A DNA stretch of 27,711 nucleotides from the IMG/VR virus record IMGVR_UViG_3300030380_002838, positions 1-27,711 of that record. One strand, 5' to 3'. Positions 1 to 6,213 of the stretch are shown here, piece after piece. Numbering within the stretch: position 1 is the stretch's first letter; every line of letters begins with the position of its first letter. The translations under genes and the position numbers were made by a program. The notes beneath the pieces were generated by a model that worked only from the letters and a program-made list of their open reading frames with translations, made no database searches and was not told where the DNA came from. The DNA comes from a virus.

Positions 1-37
1 ACAAGGCGCAACAAAGAAACGCTAGAGTTGGCCTTGT
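1..37. other. Hairpin at left edge
   Basis: ACAAGGC at 1-7 pairs with GCCTTGT at 31-37. After a one-base bulge the stem continues with CAAC/GTTG, giving an 11-bp stem around a 14-base loop. It lies just beyond the terminator at 47-74 with respect to leftward transcription. It may be a second stop signal or part of an element cut by the window edge. Neither side shows a clear U-tract inside the window. Confidence 0.45.
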
Positions 38-46
38 CTATTGTAT

Positions 47-74
47 AAAAAAGGGGGCACCTCACTACCCCCTT
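47..74 (-). terminator. Rho-independent terminator, leftward operon
   Basis: Read on the minus strand, a 7-bp stem (AAGGGGG/CCCCCTT, 51-57 with 68-74) with a 10-base loop is followed by six T residues. This is the classic intrinsic terminator layout. It lies downstream of the 72-aa gene, so it would end the leftward transcript. The 100 bases between it and that gene hold only very short open frames; the longest is a GTG-started 27-codon frame at 73-156 without a clear ribosome binding site. Confidence 0.8.
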
Positions 75-174
75 AGTATCTGGTCATTTCATCCGTAAAA
101 ATAAAACCCAGACTGCTATGGTTTGAGCAGGAGTTTGAACGAAAAATGCTCGGCACTCATAGCTTACGATATTA

Positions 175-393
175 TTAAGGTCTTTTCATTGGTTTAACTA
201 ATTCATTAGAAGCAACTTGTGTTCCTTTGCAATACACATGCACGTTTTTGTGCGTTGCATAAGGAACAAATGTATTTCTAATCTTTGCTTTGTTTTCGCT
301 ACAGGCATCATAGCTTGGGAACATTAACGGATATTCTATTGTTTCTCCGTTAATACAAAAACTTAAAATCATAAATGTCCAATACTTAATCAT
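175..393 (-). CDS. Small probably exported protein, 72 aa
   Basis: A 72-residue protein of unknown function. It begins MIKYWTFMILSFCING, a short hydrophobic stretch that could be a signal sequence or single membrane anchor. A cysteine-containing polar domain with C31 and C55 follows, and these could form a disulfide in the periplasm. The start is supported by AAGGAAGG seven bases upstream. Similar small secreted proteins with a leader and two cysteines are common in marine phages, but no family name can be given with confidence. It is the last gene of the leftward operon, before the terminator at 47-74. Its coding sequence contains, on the opposite strand, one copy of the TTGTGCGTTGCA motif (248-259). 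Confidence 0.6.
   Translation of the reverse strand: MIKYWTFMILSFCINGETIEYPLMFPSYDACSENKAKIRNTFVPYATHKNVHVYCKGTQVASNELVKPMKRP
246..260 (+). promoter_or_regulatory. TTGTGCGTTGCA motif, copy E
   Basis: This stretch reads TTTTGTGCGTTGCAT and shares 13 bases exactly with the copy at 11457. It is in plus orientation but lies inside a minus-strand gene, unlike the four copies ahead of late genes. It could be an antisense promoter, a binding site with another role, or a coincidence. Confidence 0.3.
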
Positions 394-430
394 AGGTTTA
401 CCTTCCTTTTGTTTTTATTTATTATTGTTT

Positions 431-458
431 TGGGGTAGTTTCCTCAATTGCTACCCCA
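431..458. other. Hairpin overlapping the stop of the 122-aa gene
   Basis: TGGGGTAG and CTACCCCA form a perfect 8-bp stem with a 12-base loop, covering the stop codon of the leftward gene at 451-819. On the minus strand the stem is followed by an A-rich tract, not T residues, so it is not a standard terminator. It may stabilise the mRNA 3' end or weaken transcription. Confidence 0.45.
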
Positions 459-819
459 CGACACATTCTTCTCTGGGCAATCTGAATCTTGCTATACAGT
501 TATTAACTGTTGTTAAATCATCTCCTAAAATATCTGCAATATCTTCTGGTAATAAAGAATACTTTGTAAGCATTTTATTTATTGTAAATGCTTTTGCTGA
601 TACCTTTACTTTTTTATTTCTTTTACGTCCTCCTCTGCCCATTGTGTTCATTTGACTTATTTTACTGCGTTGCATTGTGTTGCCACTGCGCCCAGTATTA
701 ATTTGTTTTTCTTGTTTTGTTGCTTTGATATTCATCATCATCCCTATTTCTTTTTCGGATGGCGCTCTTCCAAACGCTTTGACAAAGCTATCAACAGTTA
801 ATTCTACAGTCTCAATCAT
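451..819 (-). CDS. Basic protein with possible C-terminal helix-turn-helix, 122 aa
   Basis: Unknown function. The N-terminal 30 residues are acidic to neutral. A central region from about residue 35 to 72 is rich in Lys, Arg, Ser and Gly and looks disordered. The C-terminal 45 residues (AFTINKMLTKYSLLPEDIADILGDDLTTVNN..., written here in two parts for length: helix LLPEDIADIL, turn GDD, helix LTTVNNCIAR) resemble a helix-turn-helix of the sigma-region-4 or MarR type. DNA binding is therefore plausible but inferred. The ATG overlaps the stop of the upstream 59-aa gene as TAATG, implying translational coupling. Confidence 0.65.
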   Translation of the reverse strand: MIETVELTVDSFVKAFGRAPSEKEIGMMMNIKATKQEKQINTGRSGNTMQRSKISQMNTMGRGGRKRNKKVKVSAKAFTINKMLTKYSLLPEDIADILGDDLTTVNNCIARFRLPREECVVG

Positions 820-998
820 TAGATATTGTACCCCTCTTTTCTAAGTTTTGTTGTAAAGTCTTTTAGTTCTTGTTGTGCTAGCTTTAATTCATTAATGATG
901 CTTGGTCTTGCATCAGGTTGATAACGTTCATCTTGCAACCGATCAACTTGTGTACGCAAGTACTTTAACATCTCTTCTTGAATTTGATTTAGTTTCAT
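819..998 (-). CDS. Small coiled-coil protein, 59 aa
   Basis: A 59-residue, charged, probably all-helical protein beginning MKLNQIQEEMLKYLRTQ. Leucine spacing in residues 2-20 and 35-52 suggests a short coiled coil. It starts six bases after GAGG and ends in a TAATG overlap with the next gene, so the two are likely co-translated. It is the first gene after the terminator at 1013-1037, so read-through or an unseen promoter must supply its transcript. Function unknown. Confidence 0.6.
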   Translation of the reverse strand: MKLNQIQEEMLKYLRTQVDRLQDERYQPDARPSIINELKLAQQELKDFTTKLRKEGYNI

Positions 999-1012
999 AG
1001 CTGCCTCTAAAT

Positions 1013-1037
1013 AAAAAAAGCAAGCCCGAAGGCTTGC
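1013..1037 (-). terminator. Rho-independent terminator within the leftward operon
   Basis: On the minus strand GGCTTGC... is read as GCAAGCC-TTCG-GGCTTGC (stem 1020-1026 with 1031-1037, four-base loop) followed by seven T residues. It sits after the gene at 1113-1478, so it would separate the recombination genes from the last three leftward genes or attenuate their expression. Confidence 0.85.
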
Positions 1038-1112
1038 CTAGTTACACAACATAAAGAGGAAGTAAACTTTTGCTGTGTCTCTATTATCTTATACTGTCCA
1101 ATAGTGTGCAAT

Positions 1113-1478
1113 CTAAAACGGTGCTTTATTTTGTGGATCAGATATTGCAAACGACATGTATGGTTTATCCCCTTTAATCTTGCGCCAACCTGCTAATCGT
1201 TTGTTGTGCTTGGGATCAGTCCAAGGTGATTGCTTATCATCTGTTTTATATATTGACCCAGTGTAATCTGGTGCACCATCTTTATCATTATCATTTGGAA
1301 ATATAGCGCCAATCTTTTCATACACTTCCATGATTTCCTTACCTTCACGTGAAGTTCTACGAATGACTGCGAGTTTTGTACTGCGCCCACCATTGTCTAC
1401 ATTACCTTGAAGTAATAGTTCCATATCATCGAACGGTGCAAATGCTGCGCCCTTATTAGTATCGTCATATTCTGCCAT
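1113..1478 (-). CDS. Phage protein, possibly DUF736-like, 121 aa
   Basis: A 121-residue protein directly downstream of the ERF annealing gene. Residues 27-60 (NVDNGGRSTKLAVIRRTSR...) and the end (KPYMSFAISDP, about 105-115) have the look of DUF736, a small family in which short strands end in a pattern like LSVKLDDP. That match is from memory and weak. Its position after an exonuclease/annealing pair would also suit a single-strand DNA-binding role. The start is supported by AAAGGAG ten bases upstream. A strong terminator follows at 1013-1037. Confidence 0.7.
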   Translation of the reverse strand: MAEYDDTNKGAAFAPFDDMELLLQGNVDNGGRSTKLAVIRRTSREGKEIMEVYEKIGAIFPNDNDKDGAPDYTGSIYKTDDKQSPWTDPKHNKRLAGWRKIKGDKPYMSFAISDPQNKAPF

Positions 1479-1507
1479 GCTTCTGGCTCCTTTATCTTAA
1501 ATTAAGT

Positions 1508-1534
1508 GGGCGGTTCTTGAGGACACCACCGCCC
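1508..1534. other. Hairpin between ERF gene and next gene
   Basis: GGGCGGT (1508-1514) and ACCGCCC (1528-1534) form a perfect 7-bp stem with a 13-base loop. No T-tract follows on the minus strand, so termination is doubtful. It may act as a processing or stability element between the ERF cistron and the next one. The same bases lie in an unassigned open frame at 1502-1603. Confidence 0.45.
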
Positions 1535-1590
1535 TTTAGTGTAGAAAAACGGATTGTCAAAAGCTGTAAAGTTATCCGCATCCTCAAGAA

Positions 1591-2046
1591 TTATGATGCC
1601 GACTTATGCCACGTCTGCGTTCGACTTTTGGTCTTCTCACTTGCCGTGTCAGCCAACGAATTTGTTTGTGTAGTAGATTGATTAGCATCATCATCTTCGG
1701 ATGGAAGATTAAGTAATGACATAATCCCATAGCGTCTTGCGTATGTAACTGCACTGCCAAGACCTTGCATATCATTCTTAGCTAATACAAGTGGGACGCT
1801 AGATTCCATTGACCAATCAGGAAAATCTTGATGATAAATTGCAGTTGCAACAAATGTTCCCAGTTCATTTGATCCGACTTGCTGACTCAGAAAGAAACCA
1901 TTGTTAGCAAGTGGCTGAGTAACAGCTTCTATGCACCCTTCAAGAGTAACATAGCGGCTGCGGAAATGTGGGTTAGTACCCTCTTTCTTTGGTGGTTGTA
2001 TTTCTGATCTTGCTTTGATTAACAAGCCAATAATATTTTTAGTCAT
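1591..2046 (-). CDS. erf: ERF-family single-strand annealing protein
   Basis: A recombination mediator of the ERF superfamily (type protein P22 Erf), which anneals complementary single strands during phage recombination. Visible signatures are NPHFRSRYVTLE at residues 25-36, GLGSAVTYARRYG at 95-107 and the acidic EDDDAN at 117-122. After residue 122 a short polar Thr/Ser/Lys tail closes the protein. At 151 residues it is shorter than P22 Erf, and the C-terminal domain seen in longer members is missing. The start overlaps the stop of the upstream exonuclease gene by four bases (ATGA), which strongly couples the two. Exonuclease plus annealer is the usual two-component arrangement, as in lambda exo/bet. 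Confidence 0.9.
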   Translation of the reverse strand: MTKNIIGLLIKARSEIQPPKKEGTNPHFRSRYVTLEGCIEAVTQPLANNGFFLSQQVGSNELGTFVATAIYHQDFPDWSMESSVPLVLAKNDMQGLGSAVTYARRYGIMSLLNLPSEDDDANQSTTQTNSLADTASEKTKSRTQTWHKSAS

Positions 2047-2828
2047 TTTACATTCCTCTTTGTTATGCGTAAGCTACCGCGCTTGTCGCGCTTTACTGAT
2101 AGTTGATCACAGTAAACCTCACGCTCGTTTTCTGCAATCATATCCTTCAAGTTTTTCTTTGCTGTTTCAAATTGTTTGTGATCGGATTCTTTATTAATGT
2201 AAGTAACGGCTGCGTCGATAAACCTGTTGTCGTATGTTGCGTCACGTGCAACCATTTCGTCCAACGGGATTTTGTCAATCGAGAGCGAGGGCGTATCGAC
2301 ACCAATCGGCTCCTCATTGCGAAGAACGTAACCCCAGAAGTCTGACACCACCGCCCACATTGAATTGAAATACTCTTTATCATAGCTAATACACACCGCT
2401 TCCCATTTGCTGTTACCAAAAATTACTGAGAGATAGCACTCTGATACACCAGACATATGCATGTATAATTGCATCTGTGGCATGTATTTTTTTACCATAT
2501 CATTCATGCTGTTAAATGCATTGGTATGTTTAGCCTCAATGATTGCACTGTAACTCAAGTTATTCCACATAGCATCAACAGTACCTTTGACAGAAACAAT
2601 ACCAATTTCATCTTTAAATTCTGATTGATGGCATGATAGTACACAGTCAAAGCTTTTCTCAAACCATTGCAGATTGAAGTCTTCAGTATGAACACCAAGC
2701 TGCACTGCTAGATTGTCAGATAAATCTTCTGATTCAATAAGACCAGTTTTGATTTGCCACAATTGTAACCAATTGCCTTGCATAATCTGGACACAATCAC
2801 TGCCCCCGATAAAACCTTTTCGGTTCAT
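2043..2828 (-). CDS. YqaJ-type (lambda exonuclease-like) nuclease
   Basis: A 261-residue predicted nuclease of the YqaJ viral recombinase family, PD-(D/E)XK fold, expected to degrade 5' strands and give 3' tails for the ERF protein. Visible motifs are FIGGSD near the N-terminus (residues 6-11), LGVHTED with E49, GTVDAMW with D85, and IIEAKH with E98 and K100; these supply the metal-binding residues. YMPQMQLYMHMSG then matches the family's usual QxxxYM region. Start chosen at the ATG preceded by GGAGGAAGT; a second ATG four codons upstream lies inside that binding site. The last four bases overlap erf. Confidence 0.88.
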   Translation of the reverse strand: MNRKGFIGGSDCVQIMQGNWLQLWQIKTGLIESEDLSDNLAVQLGVHTEDFNLQWFEKSFDCVLSCHQSEFKDEIGIVSVKGTVDAMWNNLSYSAIIEAKHTNAFNSMNDMVKKYMPQMQLYMHMSGVSECYLSVIFGNSKWEAVCISYDKEYFNSMWAVVSDFWGYVLRNEEPIGVDTPSLSIDKIPLDEMVARDATYDNRFIDAAVTYINKESDHKQFETAKKNLKDMIAENEREVYCDQLSVKRDKRGSLRITKRNVK

Positions 2829-2883
2829 TACTTCCTCCATTATTATTGTTTGATACTACTGCTTATGTGCAGCTTTATCAAGT

Positions 2884-3228
2884 CTAATTTTTTAGAATAT
2901 CCATTGCATCTTTGTATTTTTTGACAAGTTCATCATGTAATTTTTGAGAGTCACCATACATAGTAATTGCATCAAGATATGCTTGTCGGTGTGGTTCAAG
3001 CTCTGCTTCAGTAAGATACCCAAAGTGTACCAGTGATGCAGCACCACGACCCCATAACCAGTTCTCACCAACAGGTTCCTTGTTTCGTATACGATCAGCA
3101 TTTATTTTATATGCATCTGGTTGCCATGATGTATTAGAACCAAATTCTTTTTTTAATACTGGATGTGATTTGCGATTTAAACTTGCAGACCACACATCAT
3201 TTGATGCAGACTTGCTTACTGATTTCAT
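2884..3228 (-). CDS. Hypothetical phage protein, 114 aa
   Basis: No recognised family. A 114-residue protein with a basic, Ser-rich N-terminus and a central segment with GENWLWGRGAASLVHFGYLT, followed by a charged helical C-terminus (about residues 75-114). The Trp/Gly-rich middle suggests a compact fold. It overlaps the stop of no gene but its ATG overlaps the end of the 66-aa gene by four bases, so it belongs to the same cistron chain. It directly precedes the exonuclease gene. Confidence 0.65.
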   Translation of the reverse strand: MKSVSKSASNDVWSASLNRKSHPVLKKEFGSNTSWQPDAYKINADRIRNKEPVGENWLWGRGAASLVHFGYLTEAELEPHRQAYLDAITMYGDSQKLHDELVKKYKDAMDILKN

Positions 3229-3425
3229 AATTGTCTTAACCTCGAATTTACACCTAAATTGTAAATCATGCTTTCTTTTAAGTGATATAAACTTTTATGA
3301 ACCTTTTGAAGAGCTTTTGCAGTTCCTTTATCTGGGTTACAATCATTAATTATTTCTTCCAATTGATCTATAATGTAATGCATACAAACTCTATCATCTA
3401 TACAACAGTCATCATTTTCTTTCAT
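3225..3425 (-). CDS. Small acidic helical protein, 66 aa
   Basis: A 66-residue protein with three cysteines near the N-terminus (CCIDDRVC, residues 7-14) and a predicted helical remainder (YIIDQLEEIINDCN and ALQKVHKSLYHLKES). Function unknown. It shares a one-base junction with the upstream gene (stop ends at 3425) and a four-base overlap with the downstream gene, typical of a tightly packed phage operon. Confidence 0.55.
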   Translation of the reverse strand: MKENDDCCIDDRVCMHYIIDQLEEIINDCNPDKGTAKALQKVHKSLYHLKESMIYNLGVNSRLRQL

Positions 3426-3709
3426 TACGCCCTCCGCATTGGTTTGGTACGAAAGAATCCATCGTATTGTGGAAATTCTTCCATAAACTTTCTTGAATAC
3501 AAAGCAATGTAATCATTACTTATTTTGTAATCATCATCGCTGAATGTTTCGATTGAAGTTTCCCAACGGATTCTATTTGCAATCATCCATGCAGACAATC
3601 TATTGTGTCCTTTGCGTATTGCCATGAACGTAAACTTTTTAAACAGTTCATATACTTTTGGGTTGTCGGTATGAAATTTTTCAAACCTTGCAGTCAGTGA
3701 GTTTTCCAT
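3425..3709 (-). CDS. Conserved phage protein, ARFEKFHxxNP family, 94 aa
   Basis: A 94-residue protein of a recognisable but uncharacterised family frequent in phages. It opens ARFEKFHTDNPKVYELF, followed by a helical segment with RLSAWMIANRIRWET (about residues 37-51), then ISNDYIALYSRKFMEEFPQYDGFF, where SNDY(x)3YSRKFM and the closing FF are the conserved parts. The biochemical role is unknown. Such genes often sit near recombination or nuclease genes, as here between a resolvase-like gene and the exonuclease. The N-terminus overlaps the nuclease gene by 29 bases. Confidence 0.75.
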   Translation of the reverse strand: MENSLTARFEKFHTDNPKVYELFKKFTFMAIRKGHNRLSAWMIANRIRWETSIETFSDDDYKISNDYIALYSRKFMEEFPQYDGFFRTKPMRRA

Positions 3710-4031
3710 TAGCTTCCTCTAATAGTTGTTGAAATTTATCTCCTGTCATTATGACAAGCGTTTGCGGAGTTCCTCTCCGTCTTTTATAAAAGGCAATGTC
3801 TCTGCCTTCTAATACTGCGAATGGACTTGGGAAGTTAGATTTATCTCTGTACTTTACTTCACCTATTAATTCTTGTCCGTTGATTTCGAGTTTAATATCC
3901 CCTGCATACTCTCCTCCCAAGCTGCCCGAGAGGGGTTGCCTTTTCGCTTTGATTGGCGCTTTGATTTTATTGAGCCATTCGACAAACCACTTTTCGTGAT
4001 AGGTTCCTTTGTTCTTGTTTTGATTTGCCAT
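3681..4031 (-). CDS. PD-(D/E)XK nuclease, Holliday-junction-resolvase-like
   Basis: A 116-residue predicted endonuclease. E13 (in GTYHEKW), D45 (in GGEYAGDIKLE) and E58/K60 (in GEVKYR) match the catalytic signature of archaeal Hjc-type and phage PD-(D/E)XK resolvases. RQPLSGSLGGEYAGD (31-45) is particularly characteristic of the phage branch. It would cut branched DNA left by recombination or replication, fitting the exonuclease and annealer downstream. GAGGAAGACAG precedes the ATG and gives a good ribosome binding site. About 165 bases at its 5' end are overlapped in another frame by the zinc-ribbon ORF. Confidence 0.82.
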   Translation of the reverse strand: MANQNKNKGTYHEKWFVEWLNKIKAPIKAKRQPLSGSLGGEYAGDIKLEINGQELIGEVKYRDKSNFPSPFAVLEGRDIAFYKRRRGTPQTLVIMTGDKFQQLLEEANGKLTDCKV

Positions 4032-4180
4032 CTGTCTTCCTCATAACAATTCAAACATACATACCAATGTTTATTCATTGTTCTTGCATGATTGTTTTTA
4101 AGTATTGCAACGAACCATTCGGTTTTTATATCGCAAGCAATACAAGTTATATATCTCTTACCTTTTTTTGACTTCGACAT
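3866..4180 (-). CDS. Zinc-ribbon ORF overlapping the nuclease gene, 104 aa
   Basis: Starts MSKSKKGKRYITCIACD. C13/C16 and C42/C45 (CIAC and CLNC) make a four-cysteine zinc site, and the Lys-rich N-terminus suggests nucleic-acid binding. Only residues 1 to about 50 lie outside the nuclease gene. The remaining 54 or so are read from the first 165 bases of the nuclease gene in another frame and are basic and low in complexity, so the true protein may depend on this long overlap or end earlier through frameshifting. A longer upstream start (from 4282) would intrude into the HTH gene and lacks support. Confidence 0.55.
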   Translation of the reverse strand: MSKSKKGKRYITCIACDIKTEWFVAILKNNHARTMNKHWYVCLNCYEEDRWQIKTRTKEPITKSGLSNGSIKSKRQSKRKGNPSRAAWEESMQGILNSKSTDKN

Positions 4181-4397
4181 CGTAACCCAAAGCATCCAAC
4201 CAACACATGAATAAGAAACCTGATGGGATGCGTTTATGTTGTTCCCATTTGTGAACCAACGATTCGGTACAGCCAATGACATCAGCCAATTGAGATTGGC
4301 TTAATCCCGTTTCGTGCCTTGCTTCTACTAACATTTTTATTATCAGATCGTAGTTGCTTGGCAATCGTAGCTGCTTGTTGTCTACGTTCTTGCTCAT
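4158..4397 (-). CDS. XRE-family helix-turn-helix regulator, 79 aa
   Basis: A small Cro/CI-like DNA-binding protein. The helix-turn-helix covers about residues 31-54 (GLSQSQLADVIGCTESLVHKWE), with SQSQLADVIG as the first helix and CTESLVHKWE as the recognition helix. RIPSGFLFMCWLDALGYDVEV closes the domain, a combination known from many phage regulators. It has no dimerisation or cleavage domain, so it is more Cro-like than CI-like. Its first 39 codons overlap the 3' end of the upstream HTH gene in a different frame. Residues DLIIKMLVEARHETG belong to the conserved domain, so a start downstream of the overlap is unlikely. Confidence 0.82.
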   Translation of the reverse strand: MSKNVDNKQLRLPSNYDLIIKMLVEARHETGLSQSQLADVIGCTESLVHKWEQHKRIPSGFLFMCWLDALGYDVEVKKR

Positions 4398-4563
4398 GAA
4401 TAGCGTTTAAAACTTTGCTTGCAGTTAAATATCTAAGTTCTGTTTTCATTCCTATTGTTCGATAATATGTTGACGTTGGAATCTCAGCCAAGCGAAATGC
4501 TTTTAATAAATTAACATCACGCTTGACCGCTTCATCTTTTAGATACTGTAAATAAGATTTCAT
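4282..4563 (-). CDS. Putative HTH DNA-binding protein, 93 aa
   Basis: A 93-residue protein with a helix-turn-helix-like segment around residues 18-36 (NLLKAFRLAEIPTSTYYR), a second helical stretch (LRYLTASKVLNAIHEQER) and a basic, probably disordered C-terminus. This layout is seen in small phage transcription regulators. The start codon lies directly against the palindrome at 4564-4579 and has no clear ribosome binding site, since the palindrome occupies that place. This suggests translation or transcription is controlled there. The last 116 bases are shared with the XRE gene in another frame. Confidence 0.7.
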   Translation of the reverse strand: MKSYLQYLKDEAVKRDVNLLKAFRLAEIPTSTYYRTIGMKTELRYLTASKVLNAIHEQERRQQAATIAKQLRSDNKNVSRSKARNGIKPISIG

Positions 4564-4579
4564 ACTGCATGTATGCAGT
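4564..4579. promoter_or_regulatory. Palindromic operator candidate
   Basis: ACTGCAT-GT-ATGCAGT is a perfect 7-bp inverted repeat with a two-base centre. It abuts the ATG of the 93-aa HTH gene and overlaps the stop codon of the previous gene by one base. Its size and symmetry fit a dimeric HTH protein binding site, suggesting autoregulation by one of the two HTH proteins encoded next. As RNA it could also fold and block ribosome loading. I saw no second copy of the palindrome. Confidence 0.5.
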
Positions 4580-4839
4580 TAAAAATCTATTTGGTCAACC
4601 TCAGTTGTGATTATACCAAGCCCACCACATTCTGAGCACTCAACTTTCTTCACATCAACGACACCAATATCCCGATTGAAATTATGAGGGCGAGGTACAT
4701 TTACCTCAACCTCACCATCACCATCACAACTTTCACAGAAAGCAAGGGCTTTATGTTTTGTTTTATAAAAGACATCATCAAAGATTTTGCTCAGCATTAT
4801 CTCCATTGCCATTGCATGATTAATAGGGGATGTTGTCAT
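4579..4839 (-). CDS. Small CxxCxGxG zinc-binding protein, 86 aa
   Basis: An 86-residue protein with two zinc knuckles like those of the DnaJ cysteine-rich domain: C35/C38 in CESCDGDGEVEV and C68/C71 in CSECGGLGIITT, about 30 residues apart. It has no J domain, so it is not a DnaJ. Such free-standing modules occur in phages and probably bind one zinc ion. The start at 4839 is chosen because GGAGC sits seven bases upstream; a frame open further upstream would run through the neighbouring gene. It overlaps that gene by 20 bases. Role unknown. Confidence 0.7.
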   Translation of the reverse strand: MTTSPINHAMAMEIMLSKIFDDVFYKTKHKALAFCESCDGDGEVEVNVPRPHNFNRDIGVVDVKKVECSECGGLGIITTEVDQIDF

Positions 4840-5032
4840 CGATCTGCTCCATTCTACATTCTTGATAGTTTTCTTCCCATGCTTCAATAGCGCGAGCAAC
4901 AAACTTATCTTTATCAAATTTAGAATTAAGTGCTTGCAGTTTATCAGCAAGCTCTTCAATGTGAGTAGGCCAATGCATCATTGGCGCTATCTCATCTGCT
5001 ATGAATTCATAGTCTTTCTTAGTCATTGGCAT
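4820..5032 (-). CDS. Conserved small phage protein, 70 aa
   Basis: A 70-residue acidic helical protein: YEFIADEIAPMMHWPTHIEELADKL, then ALNSKFDKDKFVARAIEAWEEN. The pattern (LADKLQALNSKFDKDKF) is familiar from small conserved proteins of phage and plasmid origin that accompany recombination or DUF932 genes, but they have no assigned function. The start lies 14 bases inside the upstream 53-aa gene, and the end overlaps the zinc protein. A good candidate for an accessory early protein. Confidence 0.65.
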   Translation of the reverse strand: MPMTKKDYEFIADEIAPMMHWPTHIEELADKLQALNSKFDKDKFVARAIEAWEENYQECRMEQIDDNIPY

Positions 5033-5180
5033 TTTGTTGCTCCACTAATTCCTCCATTGAAATAAAAAACTTTACATGAACAAACCCACCTTGCATTGAT
5101 GATATAGCATAATCATGTGGACAAGTTTTGAGCCACTGTAATAGTGACTCAATATTTTTAACTTGAACTGTGATCATCAT
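5019..5180 (-). CDS. Very small early protein, 53 aa
   Basis: A 53-residue protein starting MMITVQVKNIESLLQWLKT and ending in an acidic tail. It begins inside the 3' end of the DUF932 gene, with GGGAG ahead of the double ATG (5180 or 5177), and ends inside the next gene. A longer open frame continues upstream to 5375, but that part is antisense-free shadow of the DUF932 gene and is not claimed. Predicted alpha/beta fold; function unknown. Confidence 0.5.
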   Translation of the reverse strand: MMITVQVKNIESLLQWLKTCPHDYAISSMQGGFVHVKFFISMEELVEQQNAND

Positions 5181-6021
5181 AGAACTCCCAGTGTTTACTA
5201 CGCATTGCTGATGCAATAGCTGCTTCTCTGTTATATCTTGCAGTATGCGGTGAGCGTAACTCCTGAGTGTGAGTTGCCCAGTAAGTAAGGCAATTGTACA
5301 GCGCCCACTTGTTACGCCCAAGCTCTCGACATTCATTACCCCAAATCTCAAGCAACTTTTCAAGTTGCCTTTCATTTGTTTTTGTAACTTGTGTTTGTCG
5401 GGTGAATGCTTTTGCTATTGTGTTCTTGAAGAACTTTTCAGCCATTGGTGTAGTAACTGTTGTTTGCATGTAGCTTTGCCACCGTTCTTTTTGTGACATG
5501 AAATGATGAAGACCGTTAGTAATCTTTGCTGCACTGCCTTCGACATTGATCGATGTAGTATGCTTGTAACGAGTACGAGCAACTACATCTGGTGTGGTGC
5601 AGCCGTTCAAGCACCATAGTCTAAGACCACTAGCTGCTTGTGAGAATGACCATGATCCATCATAGCTGTTGAAAAAATCAACTTTGAATTTAACATAGTC
5701 ACCAACTGTAGGCTCAACAACCAAATCATTAAATAGTATTTCACCTCTGAGTTTACGACCATCTTCAAGTACCTTTACATTACATTTATAATCATCAGAT
5801 AGATTGGCTGATGAAACACTATCTAAAATAGAATTTACAACATCATCGTGACGAACCATTTTATAACGTGATCCATGCACACCCAATGATTGATTGGTAT
5901 CAGTACGAACTACATGTTGAGAGCCTTTGATCTCTTCACCATGTTGATCGAACACTGGTTGCATTTCAACATCAAATTCCCAGTAATTAGCCAACTGGTT
6001 TGGCGTTAGATAATCAAGCAT
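5158..6021 (-). CDS. DUF932 family protein
   Basis: A 287-residue protein of the DUF932 (phage/plasmid-like TIGR03299) group. Visible conserved parts are LGVHGSRYKMVRHDDVV (about residues 46-62), the central GDYVKFKVDFFNSYDGSWSF, and SGLRLWCLNG with the following basic helix. The C-terminus holds the usual YNCLTYWATHTQEL segment. Family members are common in plasmids and phages and are thought to act in DNA metabolism, without a proven activity. The start is set at the ATG after AAGGAGGAAGTA; an ATG 13 codons upstream has no such site. It is the first gene of the leftward operon, 65 bases from the promoter candidate. Confidence 0.85.
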   Translation of the reverse strand: MLDYLTPNQLANYWEFDVEMQPVFDQHGEEIKGSQHVVRTDTNQSLGVHGSRYKMVRHDDVVNSILDSVSSANLSDDYKCNVKVLEDGRKLRGEILFNDLVVEPTVGDYVKFKVDFFNSYDGSWSFSQAASGLRLWCLNGCTTPDVVARTRYKHTTSINVEGSAAKITNGLHHFMSQKERWQSYMQTTVTTPMAEKFFKNTIAKAFTRQTQVTKTNERQLEKLLEIWGNECRELGRNKWALYNCLTYWATHTQELRSPHTARYNREAAIASAMRSKHWEFYDDHSSS

Positions 6022-6085
6022 TACTTCCTCCTTGCTTGTTGTTGGTGCACATATGCACAAGTTAAACCTATACTGTACAACAATT

Positions 6086-6115
6086 ATTGTAAAGAAAATT
6101 ATTATCTATTGTCAG
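6086..6115 (-). promoter_or_regulatory. Sigma70-like promoter for the leftward operon
   Basis: Minus strand: CTGACA (6110-6115), an 18-base AT-rich spacer, then TACAAT (6086-6091). Each hexamer matches the consensus in five of six positions. The DUF932 start codon is 65 bases downstream, and no terminator lies between. This suits transcription of the early block by host RNA polymerase. Confidence 0.6.
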
Positions 6116-6213
6116 TATAAGAATGAGATTGATGAACTATTTGTGTGCAAAAAAGCTGCTGCACACACACAGTATGAAGCCCACCTCGCGGCTTGGCGTT
6201 GGTTCCTTGAGTG

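Noticed and set aside
80-165. Possible tRNA or attachment site near the left end
   Set aside because: A GTTCAAACTCC-like stretch is seen on the minus strand, but no acceptor, D-arm or anticodon stem can be drawn around it.
425-655. Plus-strand frame opposite the 122-aa gene
   Set aside because: The minus frame has a coupled start and a chain of neighbours; the plus frame is hydrophobic antisense.
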